A stretch of 64,000 bases of DNA. It comes from Trichobilharzia regenti (lineage: Eukaryota > Platyhelminthes > Trematoda > Strigeidida > Schistosomatidae). Both the position numbers and the translations under genes were made by a program. Positions 19,131 through 31,200 of the stretch are shown here, in pieces. Numbering within the stretch: the stretch's first letter is position 1; each line of letters opens with the position of its first letter. The notes under the pieces are model-generated. The model ran no database searches and was not told the DNA's origin. It worked only from the letters and a program-made list of their open reading frames with translations. The DNA lies in assembly GCA_944472135.2 (NCBI GenBank), contig OX235267.1:36735312-36799311 (forward strand), written 5' to 3'.

Positions 19131-22100
19131 GAGGTGAGCGGTATTTGTGTGATGAGCTTACAGACCTGTATTGAATTGTTATCTTGTAACAAAAGCTATC
19201 TGATGCATTCAACATGTAGTTGGAGTTCACTAACCGTGTGTTTTTACTTGTTTCAGGTGGTGTGTGTCTCATGCAATGTGGATGTGAACTGTGTAGATGG
19301 TGGTGTAGGAATGAGGATGTTACTGGACTCCCACCCAGTCTGGCGACGAACGAGGTGAGTGGTGATTGTGTGATGAGCTTACAGACCTGTATTGAATTGT
19401 TATCTTGTAACAAAAGCTATCTGATGCATTCAACGTGTAGTTGGAGTTCACTAACCGTGTGTTTTTACTTGTTTCAGGTGGTGTGTGTCTCATGCAATGT
19501 GGATGTGAACTGTGTAGATGGTGGTGTAGGAATGAGGATGTTACTGGACTCCCACCCAGTCTGGCGACGAACGAGGTGAGTGGTGATTGTGTGATGAGCT
19601 TACAGACCTGTATTGAATTGTTATCTTGTAACAAAAGCTATCTGATGCATTCAACGTGTAGTTGGAGTTCACTAACCATGTGTTTTTACTTGTTTCAGGT
19701 GGTGTGTGTCTCATGCAATGTGGATGTGAACTGTGTAGATGGTGGTGTAGGAATGAGGACGTTACTGGACTCCCACCCAGTCTGGCGACGAACGAGGTGA
19801 GTGGTGATTGTGTGATGAGCTTACAGACCTGTATTGAATTGTTATCTTGTAACAAAAGCTATCTGATGCATTCAACGTGTAGTTGGAGTTCACTAACCGT
19901 GTGTTTTTACTTGTTTCAGGTGGTGTGTGTCTCATGCAATGTGGATGTGAACTGTGTAGATGGTGGTGTAGGAATGAGGATGTTACTGGACTCCCACCCA
20001 GTCTGGCGACGAACGAGGTGAGTGGTGATTGTGTGATGAGCTTACAGACCTGTATTGAATTGTTATCTTGTAACAAAAGCTATCTGATGCATTCAACGTG
20101 TAGTTGGAGTTCACTAACCGTGTGTTTTTACTTGTTTCAGGTGGTGTGTGTCTCATGCAATGTGGATGTGAACTGTGTAGATGGTGGTGTAGGAATGAGG
20201 ATGTTACTGGACTCCCACCCAGTCTGGCGACGAACGAGGTGAGTGGTGATTGTGTGATGAGCTTACAGACCTGTATTGAATTGTTATCTTGTAACAAAAG
20301 CTATCTGATGCATTCAACGTGTAGTTGGAGTTCACTAACCGTGTGTTTTTACTTGTTTCAGGTGGTGTGTGTCTCATGCAATGTGGATGTGAACTGTGTA
20401 GATGGTGGTGTAGGAATGAGGATGTTACTGGACTCCCACCCAGTCTGGCGACGAACGAGGTGAGTGGTGATTGTGTGATGAGCTTACAGACCTGTATTGA
20501 ATTGTTATCTTGTAACAAAAGCTATCTGACGCATTCAACGTGTAGTTGGAGTTCACTAACCGTGTGTTTTTACTTGTTTCAGGTGGTGTGTGTCTCATGC
20601 AATGTGGATGTGAACTGTGTAGATGGTGGTGTAGGAATGAGGATGTTACTGGACTCCCACCCAGTCTGGCGACGAACGAGGTGAGTGGTGATTGTGTGAT
20701 GAGCTTACAGACCTGTATTGAATTGTTATCTTGTAACAAAAGCTATCTGATGCATTCAACGTGTAGTTGGAGTTCACTAACCGTGTGTTTTTACTTGTTT
20801 CAGGTGGTGTGTGTCTCATGCAATGTGGATGTGAACTGTGTAGATGGTGGTGTAGGAATGAGGATGTTACTGGACTCCCACCCAGTCTGGCGACGAACGA
20901 GGTGAGTGGTGATTGTGTGATGAGCTTACAGACCTGTATTGAATTGTTATCTTGTAACAAAAGCTATCTGACGCATTCAACGTGTAGTTGGAGTTCACTA
21001 ACCGTGTGTTTTTACTTGTTTCAGGTGGTGTGTGTCTCATGCAATGTGGATGTGAACTGTGTAGATGGTGGTGTAGGAATGAGGATGTTACTGGACTCCC
21101 ACCCAGTCTGGCGACGAACGAGGTGAGTGGTGATTGTGTGATGAGCTTACAGACCTGTATTGAATTGTTATCTTGTAACAAAAGCTATCTGATGCATTCA
21201 ACGTGTAGTTGGAGTTCACTAACCGTGTGTTTTTACTTGTTTCAGGTGGTGTGTGTCTCATGCAATGTGGATGTGAACTGTGTAGATGGTGGTGTAGGAA
21301 TGAGGATGTTACTGGACTCCCACCCAGTCTGGCGACGAACGAGGTGAGTGGTGATTGTGTGATGAGCTTACAGACCTGTATTGAATTGTTATCTTGTAAC
21401 AAAAGCTATCTGATGCATTCAACGTGTAGTTGGAGTTCACTAACCGTGTGTTTTTACTTGTTTCAGGTGGTGTGTGTCTCATGCAATGTGGATGTGAACT
21501 GTGTAGATGGTGGTGTAGGAATGAGGATGTTACTGGACTCCCACCCAGTCTGGCGACGAACGAGGTGAGTGGTGATTGTGTGATGAGCTTACAGACCTGT
21601 ATTGAATTGTTATCTTGTAACAAAAGCTATCTGACGCATTCAACGTGTAGTTGGAGTTCACTAACCGTGTGTTTTTACTTGTTTCAGGTGGTGTGTGTCT
21701 CATGCAATGTGGATGTGAACTGTGTAGATGGTGGTGTAGGAATGAGGATGTTACTGGACTCCCACCCAGTCTGGCGACGAACGAGGTGAGTGGTGATTGT
21801 GTGATGAGCTTACAGACCTGTATTGAATTGTTATCTTGTAACAAAAGCTATCTGATGCATTCAACGTGTAGTTGGAGTTCACTAACCGTGTGTTTTTACT
21901 TGTTTCAGGTGGTGTGTGTCTCATGCAATGTGGATGTGAACTGTGTAGATGGTGGTGTAGGAATGAGGATGTTACTGGACTCCCACCCAGTCTGGCGACG
22001 AACGAGGTGAGTGGTGATTGTGTGATGAGCTTACAGACCTGTATTGAATTGTTATCTTGTAACAAAAGCTATCTGACGCATTCAACGTGTAGTTGGAGTT

Positions 22101-25100
22101 CACTAACCGTGTGTTTTTACTTGTTTCAGGTGGTGTGTGTCTCATGCAATGTGGATGTGAACTGTGTAGATGGTGGTGTAGGAATGAGGATGTTACTGGA
22201 CTCCCACCCAGTCTGGCGACGAACGAGGTGAGTGGTGATTGTGTGACGAGCTTACAGACCTGTATTGAATTGTTATCTTGTAACAAAAGCTATCTGATGC
22301 ATTCAACGTGTAGTTGGAGTTCACTAACCGTGTGTTTTTACTTGTTTCAGGTGGTGTGTGTCTCATGCAATGTGGATGTGAACTGTGTAGATGGTGGTGT
22401 AGGAATGAGGATGTTACTGGACTCCCACCCAGTCTGGCGACGAACGAGGTGAGTGGTGATTGTGTGATGAGCTTACAGACCTGTATTGAATTGTTATCTT
22501 GTAACAAAAGCTATCTGATGCATTCAACGTGTAGTTGGAGTTCACTAACCGTGTGTTTTTACTTGTTTCAGGTGGTGTGTGTCTCATGCAATGTGGATGT
22601 GAACTGTGTAGATGGTGGTGTAGGAATGAGGATGTTACTGGACTCCCACCCAGTCTGGCGACGAACGAGGTGAGTGGTGATTGTGTGATGAGCTTACAGA
22701 CCTGTATTGAATTGTTATCTTGTAACAAAAGCTATCTGATGCATTCAACGTGTAGTTGGAGTTCACTAACCGTGTGTTTTTACTTGTTTCAGGTGGTGTG
22801 TGTCTCATGCAATGTGGATGTGAACTGTGTAGATGGTGGTGTAGGAATGAGGATGTTACTGGACTCCCACCCAGTCTGGCGACGAACGAGGTGAGTGGTG
22901 ATTGTGTGATGAGCTTACAGACCTGTATTGAATTGTTATCTTGTAACAAAAGCTATCTGATGCATTCAACGTGTAGTTGGAGTTCACTAACCGTGTGTTT
23001 TTACTTGTTTCAGGTGGTGTGTGTCTCATGCAATGTGGATGTGAACTGTGTAGATGGTGGTGTAGGAATGAGGATGTTACTGGACTCCCACCCAGTCTGG
23101 CGACGAACGAGGTGAGTGGTGATTGTGTGATGAGCTTACAGACCTGTATTGAATTGTTATCTTGTAACAAAAGCTATCTGATGCATTCAACGTGTAGTTG
23201 GAGTTCACTAACCGTGTGTTTTTACTTGTTTCAGGTGGTGTGTGTCTCATGCAATGTGGATGTGAACTGTGTAGATGGTGGTGTAGGAATGAGGATGTTA
23301 CTGGACTCCCACCCAGTCTGGCGACGAACGAGGTGAGTGGTGATTGTGTGATGAGCTTACAGACCTGTATTGAATTGTTATCTTGTAACAAAAGCTATCT
23401 GATGCATTCAACGTGTAGTTGGAGTTCACTAACCGTGTGTTTTTACTTGTTTCAGGTGGTGTGTGTCTCATGCAATGTGGATGTGAACTGTGTAGATGGT
23501 GGTGTAGGAATGAGGATGTTACTGGACTCCCACCCAGTCTGGCGACGAACGAGGTGAGTGGTGATTGTGTGATGAGCTTACAGACCTGTATTGAATTGTT
23601 ATCTTGTAACAAAAGCTATCTGATGCATTCAACGTGTAGTTGGAGTTCACTAACCGTGTGTTTTTACTTGTTTCAGGTGGTGTGTGTCTCATGCAATGTG
23701 GATGTGAACTGTGTAGATGGTGGTGTAGGAATGAGGATGTTACTGGACTCCCACCCAGTCTGGCGACGAACGAGGTGAGTGGTGATTGTGTGATGAGCTT
23801 ACAGACCTGTATTGAATTGTTATCTTGTAACAAAAGCTATCTGACGCATTCAACGTGTAGTTGGAGTTCACTAACCGTGTGTTTTTACTTGTTTCAGGTG
23901 GTGTGTGTCTCATGCAATGTGGATGTGAACTGTGTAGATGGTGGTGTAGGAATGAGGATGTTACTGGACTCCCACCCAGTCTGGCGACGAACGAGGTGAG
24001 TGGTGATTGTGTGATGAGCTTACAGACCTGTATTGAATTGTTATCTTGTAACAAAAGCTATCTGATGCATTCAACATGTAGTTGGAGTTCACTAACCGTG
24101 TGTTTTTACTTGTTTCAGGTGGTGTGTGTCTCATGCAATGTGGATGTGAACTGTGTAGATGGTGGTGTAGGAATGAGGATGTTACTGGACTCCCACCCAG
24201 TCTGGCGACGAACGAGGTGAGTGGTGATTGTGTGATGAGCTTACAGACCTGTATTGAATTGTTATCTTGTAACAAAAGCTATCTGATGCATTCAACGTGT
24301 AGTTGGAGTTCACTAACCGTGTGTTTTTACTTGTTTCAGGTGGTGTGTGTCTCATGCAATGTGGATGTGAACTGTGTAGATGGTGGTGTAGGAATGAGGA
24401 TGTTACTGGACTCCCACCCAGTCTGGCGACGAACGAGGTGAGTGGTGATTGTGTGATGAGCTTACAGACCTGTATTGAATTGTTATCTTGTAACAAAAGC
24501 TATCTGATGCATTCAACGTGTAGTTGGAGTTCACTAACCGTGTGTTTTTACTTGTTTCAGGTGGTGTGTGTCTCATGCAATGTGGATGTGAACTGTGTAG
24601 ATGGTGGTGTAGGAATGAGGACGTTACTGGACTCCCACCCAGTCTGGCGACGAACGAGGTGAGTGGTGATTGTGTGATGAGCTTACAGACCTGTATTGAA
24701 TTGTTATCTTGTAACAAAAGCTATCTGATGCATTCAACGTGTAGTTGGAGTTCACTAACCGTGTGTTTTTACTTGTTTCAGGTGGTGTGTGTCTCATGCA
24801 ATGTGGATGTGAACTGTGTAGATGGTGGTGTAGGAATGAGGATGTTACTGGACTCCCACCCAGTCTGGCGACGAACGAGGTGAGTGGTGATTGTGTGATG
24901 AGCTTACAGACCTGTATTGAATTGTTATCTTGTAACAAAAGCTATCTGATGCATTCAACGTGTAGTTGGAGTTCACTAACCGTGTGTTTTTACTTGTTTC
25001 AGGTGGTGTGTGTCTCATGCAATGTGGATGTGAACTGTGTAGATGGTGGTGTAGGAATGAGGATGTTACTGGACTCCCACCCAGTCTGGCGACGAACGAG

Positions 25101-27983
25101 GTGAGTGGTGATTGTGTGATGAGCTTACAGACCTGTATTGAATTGTTATCTTGTAACAAAAGCTATCTGATGCATTCAACGTGTAGTTGGAGTTCACTAA
25201 CCGTGTGTTTTTACTTGTTTCAGGTGGTGTGTGTCTCATGCAATGTGGATGTGAACTGTGTAGATGGTGGTGTAGGAATGAGGATGTTACTGGACTCCCA
25301 CCCAGTCTGGCGACGAACGAGGTGAGTGGTGATTGTGTGATGAGCTTACAGACCTGTATTGAATTGTTATCTTGTAACAAAAGCTATCTGATGCATTCAA
25401 CATGTAGTTGGAGTTCACTAACCGTGTGTTTTTACTTGTTTCAGGTGGTGTGTGTCTCATGCAATGTGGATGTGAACTGTGTAGATGGTGGTGTAGGAAT
25501 GAGGATGTTACTGGACTCCCACCCAGTCTGGCGACGAACGAGGTGAGTGGTGATTGTGTGATGAGCTTACAGACCTGTATTGAATTGTTATCTTGTAACA
25601 AAAGCTATCTGATGCATTCAACGTGTAGTTGGAGTTCACTAACCGTGTGTTTTTACTTGTTTCAGGTGGTGTGTGTCTCATGCAATGTGGATGTGAACTG
25701 TGTAGATGGTGGTGTAGGAATGAGGATGTTACTGGACTCCCACCCAGTCTGGCGACGAACGAGGTGAGTGGTGATTGTGTGATGAGCTTACAGACCTGTA
25801 TTGAATTGTTATCTTGTAACAAAAGCTATCTGATGCATTCAACGTGTAGTTGGAGTTCACTAACCGTGTGTTTTTACTTGTTTCAGGTGGTGTGTGTCTC
25901 ATGCAATGTGGATGTGAACTGTGTAGATGGTGGTGTAGGAATGAGGATGTTACTGGACTCCCACCCAGTCTGGCGACGAACGAGGTGAGTGGTGATTGTG
26001 TGATGAGCTTACAGACCTGTATTGAATTGTTATCTTGTAACAAAAGCTATCTGATGCATTCAACGTGTAGTTGGAGTTCACTAACCGTGTGTTTTTACTT
26101 GTTTCAGGTGGTGTGTGTCTCATGCAATGTGGATGTGAACTGTGTAGATGGTGGTGTAGGAATGAGGATGTTACTGGACTCCCACCCAGTCTGGCGACGA
26201 ACGAGGTGAGTGGTGATTGTGTGATGAGCTTACAGACCTGTATTGAATTGTTATCTTGTAACAAAAGCTATCTGATGCATTCAACGTGTAGTTGGAGTTC
26301 ACTAACCGTGTGTTTTTACTTGTTTCAGGTGGTGTGTGTCTCATGCAATGTGGATGTGAACTGTGTAGATGGTGGTGTAGGAATGAGGATGTTACTGGAC
26401 TCCCACCCAGTCTGGCGACGAACGAGGTGAGTGGTGATTGTGTGATGAGCTTACAGACCTGTATTGAATTGTTATCTTGTAACAAAAGCTATCTGATGCA
26501 TTCAACGTGTAGTTGGAGTTCACTAACCGTGTGTTTTTACTTGTTTCAGGTGGTGTGTGTCTCATGCAATGTGGATGTGAACTGTGTAGATGGTGGTGTA
26601 GGAATGAGGATGTTACTGGACTCCCACCCAGTCTGGCGACGAACGAGGTGAGTGGTGATTGTGTGATGAGCTTACAGACCTGTATTGAATTGTTATCTTG
26701 TAACAAAAGCTATCTGATGCATTCAACGTGTAGTTGGAGTTCACTAACCGTGTGTTTTTACTTGTTTCAGGTGGTGTGTGTCTCATGCAATGTGGATGTG
26801 AACTGTGTAGATGGTGGTGTAGGAATGAGGATGTTACTGGACTCCCACCCAGTCTGGCGACGAACGAGGTGAGTGGTGATTGTGTGATGAGCTTACAGAC
26901 CTGTATTGAATTGTTATCTTGTAACAAAAGCTATCTGATGCATTCAACGTGTAGTTGGAGTTCACTAACCGTGTGTTTTACTTGTTTCAGGTGGTGTGTG
27001 TCTCATGCAATGTGGATGTGAACTGTGTAGATGGTGGTGTAGGAATGAGGATGTTACTGGACTCCCACCCAGTCTGGCGACGAACGAGGTGAGTGGTGAT
27101 TGTGTGATGAGCTTACAGACCTGTATTGAATTGTTATCTTGTAACAAAAGCTATCTGATGCATTCAACGTGTAGTTGGAGTTCACTAACCGTGTGTTTTT
27201 ACTTGTTTCAGGTGGTGTGTGTCTCATGCAATGTGGATGTGAACTGTGTAGATGGTGGTGTAGGAATGAGGATGTTACTGGACTCCCACCCAGTCTGGCG
27301 ACGAACGAGGTGAGTGGTGATTGTGTGATGAGCTTACAGACCTGTATTGAATTGTTATCTTGTAACAAAAGCTATCTGATGCATTCAACGTGTAGTTGGA
27401 GTTCACTAACCGTGTGTTTTTACTTGTTTCAGGTGGTGTGTGTCTCATGCAATGTGGATGTGAACTGTGTAGATGGTGGTGTAGGAATGAGGATGTTACT
27501 GGACTCCCACCCAGTCTGGCGACGAACGAGGTGAGTGGTGATTGTGTGATGAGCTTACAGACCTGTATTGAATTGTTATCTTGTAACAAAAGCTATCTGA
27601 TGCATTCAACGTGTAGTTGGAGTTCACTAACCGTGTGTTTTTACTTGTTTCAGGTGGTGTGTGTCTCATGCAATGTGGATGTGAACTGTGTAGATGGTGG
27701 TGTAGGAATGAGGATGTTACTGGACTCCCACCCAGTCTGGCGACGAACGAGTGAGTGGTGATTGTGTGATGAGCTTACAGACCTGTATTGAATTGTTATC
27801 TTGTAACAAAAGCTATCTGATGCATTCAACATGTAGTTGGAGTTCACTAACCGTGTGTTTTTACTTGTTTTAGGTGGTGTGTGTCTCATGCAATGTGGAT
27901 GTGAACTGTGTAGATGGTGGTGTAGGAATGAGGATGTTACTGGACTCCCACCCAGTCTGGCGACGAACGAGGTGAGTGGTGAT
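19131..27983 (+). repeat. Tandem array of 40 exon-intron-like 221-bp units
   Basis: Forty copies follow one another at a 221-base period with only two single-base deletions (before copy 36 at about 26970, and at the end of copy 39 at about 27751). Each unit has a 98-nt segment between TTTCAG and GTGAGT, and a 123-nt spacer starting GTGAGTGGTG and containing TTCACTAACC (a CTAAC branch-point match 24 nt before AG) and GTGTTTTTACTTGTTTCAG. Copies differ at a handful of sites: TGATGC/TGACGC, AACGTG/AACATG, GGATGTTA/GGACGTTA. Copy 40 uses TTTTAG. The array ends at 27983 inside the spacer. The splice-like signals are preserved in all copies. Recognisable homology to a known protein: none. Confidence 0.98.
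19257..19354 (+). other. Exon-like segment of array unit 1 (98 nt), representative of 40
   Basis: Bounded by TTTCAG on the left and GTGAGT on the right. Frame 1 gives VVCVSCNVDVNCVDGGVGM continuing RMLLDSHPVWRRT; frame 3 is open too (GVCLMQCGCELCRWW...), while frame 2 meets TGA at codon 10. Length 98 shifts the frame by two bases at each joining, so at most two to three consecutive copies could be translated together. Equivalent segments start at 19257 + 221 x (n-1) up to copy 35 and end with copy 40 at 27874-27971. A real exon is possible but unproven. Confidence 0.55.
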
Positions 27984-28045
27984 GGTTTTATGAGCTCATT
28001 GATCTCTGTTGTGTAGTTTGGTTGTTTGGAAATGAATCTGATGAT

Positions 28046-28250
28046 GATGTGCGTCGGTGGCATAGTGGTTGGGACTCTCGCCGACCATGCGCATTGTTCG
28101 GGGTTTGAGCCGACGCCGACTCACACCTAAAATGTATGGTCGGCCTACGAATCCTGGGCTACCGATATCTATGCTGAAGACTCCACACTTGTACCAAAAA
28201 TACGGCGCGGAATCAAGCTGTTATGAAAAATAAAAAATAAACAAAATAAA
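28046..28250 (+). mobile_element. tRNA-derived SINE (family A)
   Basis: Begins GCGTCGGTGGCATAGTGG (A-box-like) with GACCATGCGCATTG and the B-box-like GGGGTTTGAGCC, the internal RNA polymerase III promoter of a tRNA-derived SINE. It goes on into a body with ATACGGCGCGGAATCAAGCT and ends in an A-rich tail (AAAAATAAAAAATAAAC). It sits just beyond the 221-bp array. Confidence 0.8.
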
Positions 28251-28350
28251 TCTCACCCTATGTCGTAAGAAGAATCCCTCGGTCTTATAGATGATCCTGC
28301 CTGCTTTCGCTGGATGGTAATAAACATGGTCGCATACGAGGTTGACGGAT

Positions 28351-29190
28351 ATGCAGAGATTTGTTTTATCTTCATCAGCCCCAACGGGCTGATCTCTGTC
28401 GAAATCTCAACACGAATACAAGGGGCTCGTTTCGCATTTGTTAGTTTACGCTGACTCTGGCGTAGACGAGATGTTCGACTATCGACCAAAGGGCGGGTGT
28501 ACTGCTCATCAGTCCGCTCCGTCCTCCTTTATGGTTGTGAGACCTGGCCACTGAGAGTGAAAGACATGAAAAACCTGGCTAGCTGTCTTTGATCATAGGT
28601 GCCTGCGTTCTATTTCCCGTGTAAAGTGGCATAATAAGGTGAGCAACATGGAGGTTAGGCGTCGAGTTCTAGGTAAACAGGGGAAATCAATCGACGAGGT
28701 TGTAAAATTACATCGACTGAGATGGTTAGGTTATGTGTCACGCATCCCTGACTAGTCATCGCCTTCCTCGACAATAGGCAATGTTAGCTGAAATAGGGTC
28801 AGGCTGGAAAAGAGCTAGTGGAGATCAAACCAGAACATGGCGCTAGTCAATGAAATCCACAACAGTTGGTCTAAGCCACGTAGGAAGGTGTAGACTTCCA
28901 GGCTGGGGTCCTCGGGACGGTAAAAATCTATGGTTGGAAACAATTGGTGACATGGCTCAAAATCGTTCTCAGCGGCAAGCGCAGATGCATCCATTCCCTG
29001 TGACTTATGACCTTCAATGAAACTGTTTTGTATTTCTTTATTACTCCTTTGTCTCACACCTCTGCTCACTGTTTCTATTATGATTTTCTTGTACTTTCCT
29101 CTCTTGCTTCGCGTGCTACACGGAATGTGGCGACTTGAACTTCCGCACATTTGTGCAAAGTTCTATGTCGAAAACAGACAGACAGACAGA
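28351..29190 (+). pseudogene. 5'-truncated RTE LINE (SR2-like), 3' end
   Basis: Plus-strand frames broken by stops match the C-terminal part of the LINE at 58125-61950: [35 protein letters not shown] and RLRWLGYVSRI. It ends with GACAGACAGACAGATG. Reverse transcription by RTE elements often stops early and leaves such 3' pieces. A related piece is at 35440-36330. Confidence 0.8.
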
Positions 29191-30889
29191 TGAAAGAATA
29201 TAATATTTGTTGAATTATAATCATTTTTTATTTTTTGTGCTGGTTGTTAACACAGTAATTTGCGAATTATTTGGAGGCGATTGGACTTGCGGTATTTGGC
29301 AACATGCATCGCGTTCAAGCTTATTGATCGTAATATCGAACGAATTCGCCTGGAGCCTTGTTACCAAAGGATTTGTTGTAAATTGCGAGGACGAAGCTTA
29401 TGGGTCATCGTTTGGTGTGATATTGCAACAGATAGTTAGAATGAGTTGAATAACCTCACTCAATAAAAGTGTAAAGTTTTTAGTTTGATCTGCGTCAACA
29501 ATAGCAAGCTGCGTTTTCACCTTTTTGTCGGTGCTATTATGGAGTCCGGTCCATTCCGACATCTATGCGGAAGTCTTTAAACAAAGCAGTTGAGATGTAA
29601 CGAATCCTTGGTGTTGAGATAGGTGTAGGCAGTCGATTTGCATGTTTATTACATGGTTGTTATACGGAATAGTTTTCCTTTGTACAAGGTTGTGAGCAGA
29701 GTTTATTGTGTTAGGTGTAGCATGGTCGAAATTCGGGACCCAGTGATTGAAGGTCCAGCAATTCGACCACATCTCTACTATTTTTTAGTACTAGATATTG
29801 TTTTTTGAGATGAAGCGTTATAGATCCAGGTAAAGTATGTTGGTTTTCATAATAACCTAACACAATACAACGAGACTCCTTTCACTGTACATAAAGGATT
29901 CTGGTTTGACTTCCAGATTTTATAATTTTTTTTCGCGATTGGTCAGCTGTTTTTGGAACTCTTTTGTCCATGCGCAGGTATCAGCCAGTTACTTTCTTTG
30001 GTAACAGTTGGGCAAATAAGTGGATGTCATTCGAGGTCAAGTCGTGAAGGTTAATACATTTTTGTAGTAAGAAGTGTGATGCTTACCTTCGCTAATTTAG
30101 AACTAGTCACTTGGCTACTACTATACCTCACTGCTTAAGTGCTGTCTGCCAGTTTAGGACAATAAGTATGTCGCATTGAAAAATTATCATCTGGACAAGA
30201 TGCCAATGAAGTCACTATATGAAAATTTCTAAAACTGCTTTCATTTCGAAATTGGTTACACCTGGAAAGATTTGGAATTAAATGATCCATTCATCAGTAG
30301 CTAATTTGTTGTTTTGTGGTGGAGTGAATTGTTTATTTCATAGGAAAGTATTTGAATATAAGGAGCAGTAAGTAGGTGTTTATTCTTCAAGATGCTTAGC
30401 AATGAACAGGAGTATATTATTCTGAACTTGTTTTGTTTCCAGCGTAGTTTTGCGTTGCTTGCTGGTCTAAAAATGACCACCATTAACGGTGACCCTTGGC
30501 TATGAAAGTGTTTATCTTGTTATCAGTTAGGAGAAAAGATAGAAATCTACTTCAACTAGTCACTACGACGGGGTGACCTCAGTTATGCCGTTTTAGAACT
30601 TAGAGCTAATTATTGATGGTAAAGTCCCCTAGCTTATTGAGGTCATAGCTTGATTTCGGCTGAGGGGAACAAGCTCGAAAGAACCGTAGCAAGCAAAAAA
30701 TGTTCGAGCAAAGAAGTGACATAAAAAGTATGGTGGTTCAGTGGATATGGGAGGTCATGAGGAGTGATTGCATCTGTGCTACTGACAATGATTACGATCT
30801 ATATCACCGACACTCCAACAATTGTTCCTAAGCATCCTGAAGACCCTAACCGTGCATTCTAGATTTCTTTGTATGGCCGGCTCAAACTA
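29191..30889. other. No recognisable feature
   Basis: AT-rich sequence with only short incidental ORFs (for example 29207-29449 and 29563-29772). I see no motif, repeat copy or RNA gene that I can name. Confidence 0.4.
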
Positions 30890-31200
30890 GTTGTCAAATA
30901 CTTAACTAACTGATTCCTCGTTTTGGTTTGGCTATCAATAACTTATGTTGAATCTAATCCTATGTCAACTAACACTGCTCACCGAGGAAGGTGGTGGCTG
31001 GGTATGCCCAACGCGTCGTCTCCCAGGGATCTCAATCGATATAGCTTCACAATCTCATCAACTGACCTACCTTCCTTACCTAGCACTCTATGCCTAATTT
31101 CAGTATCACTCACCATATGAAACCAATTAAGACAGGAGATTGAGTTTAGACATCTGTGGTCTAAGACAGCTAATCGACACTAAGGACTAAGCAGCATAAC
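30890..31200 (-). pseudogene. RTE LINE 3' fragment
   Basis: Read on the minus strand, the block RHRVLGKEGRSVDEIVKLYR followed by a LRMP-like stretch is the C-terminal region also seen at 28650-28760, 35810-35890 and 61420-61520. Stops and shifts are frequent, and neither end is sharp. Confidence 0.6.

Noticed and set aside
19220..27761. Series of 119-codon and 104-codon proteins, one per repeat unit on each strand
   Set aside because: These frames run through the splice-like signals, occur on both strands and follow automatically from the repeated sequence; there is no recognisable domain. At most the 98-nt part may be coding.
19131..27983. CRISPR array
   Set aside because: The whole 221-bp unit repeats; there are no variable spacers between short repeats, and the setting is eukaryotic.
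19131..27983. Micro-exon gene of the schistosome type
   Set aside because: Micro-exons there are usually up to about 36 nt and multiples of three; here each is 98 nt and shifts the frame.
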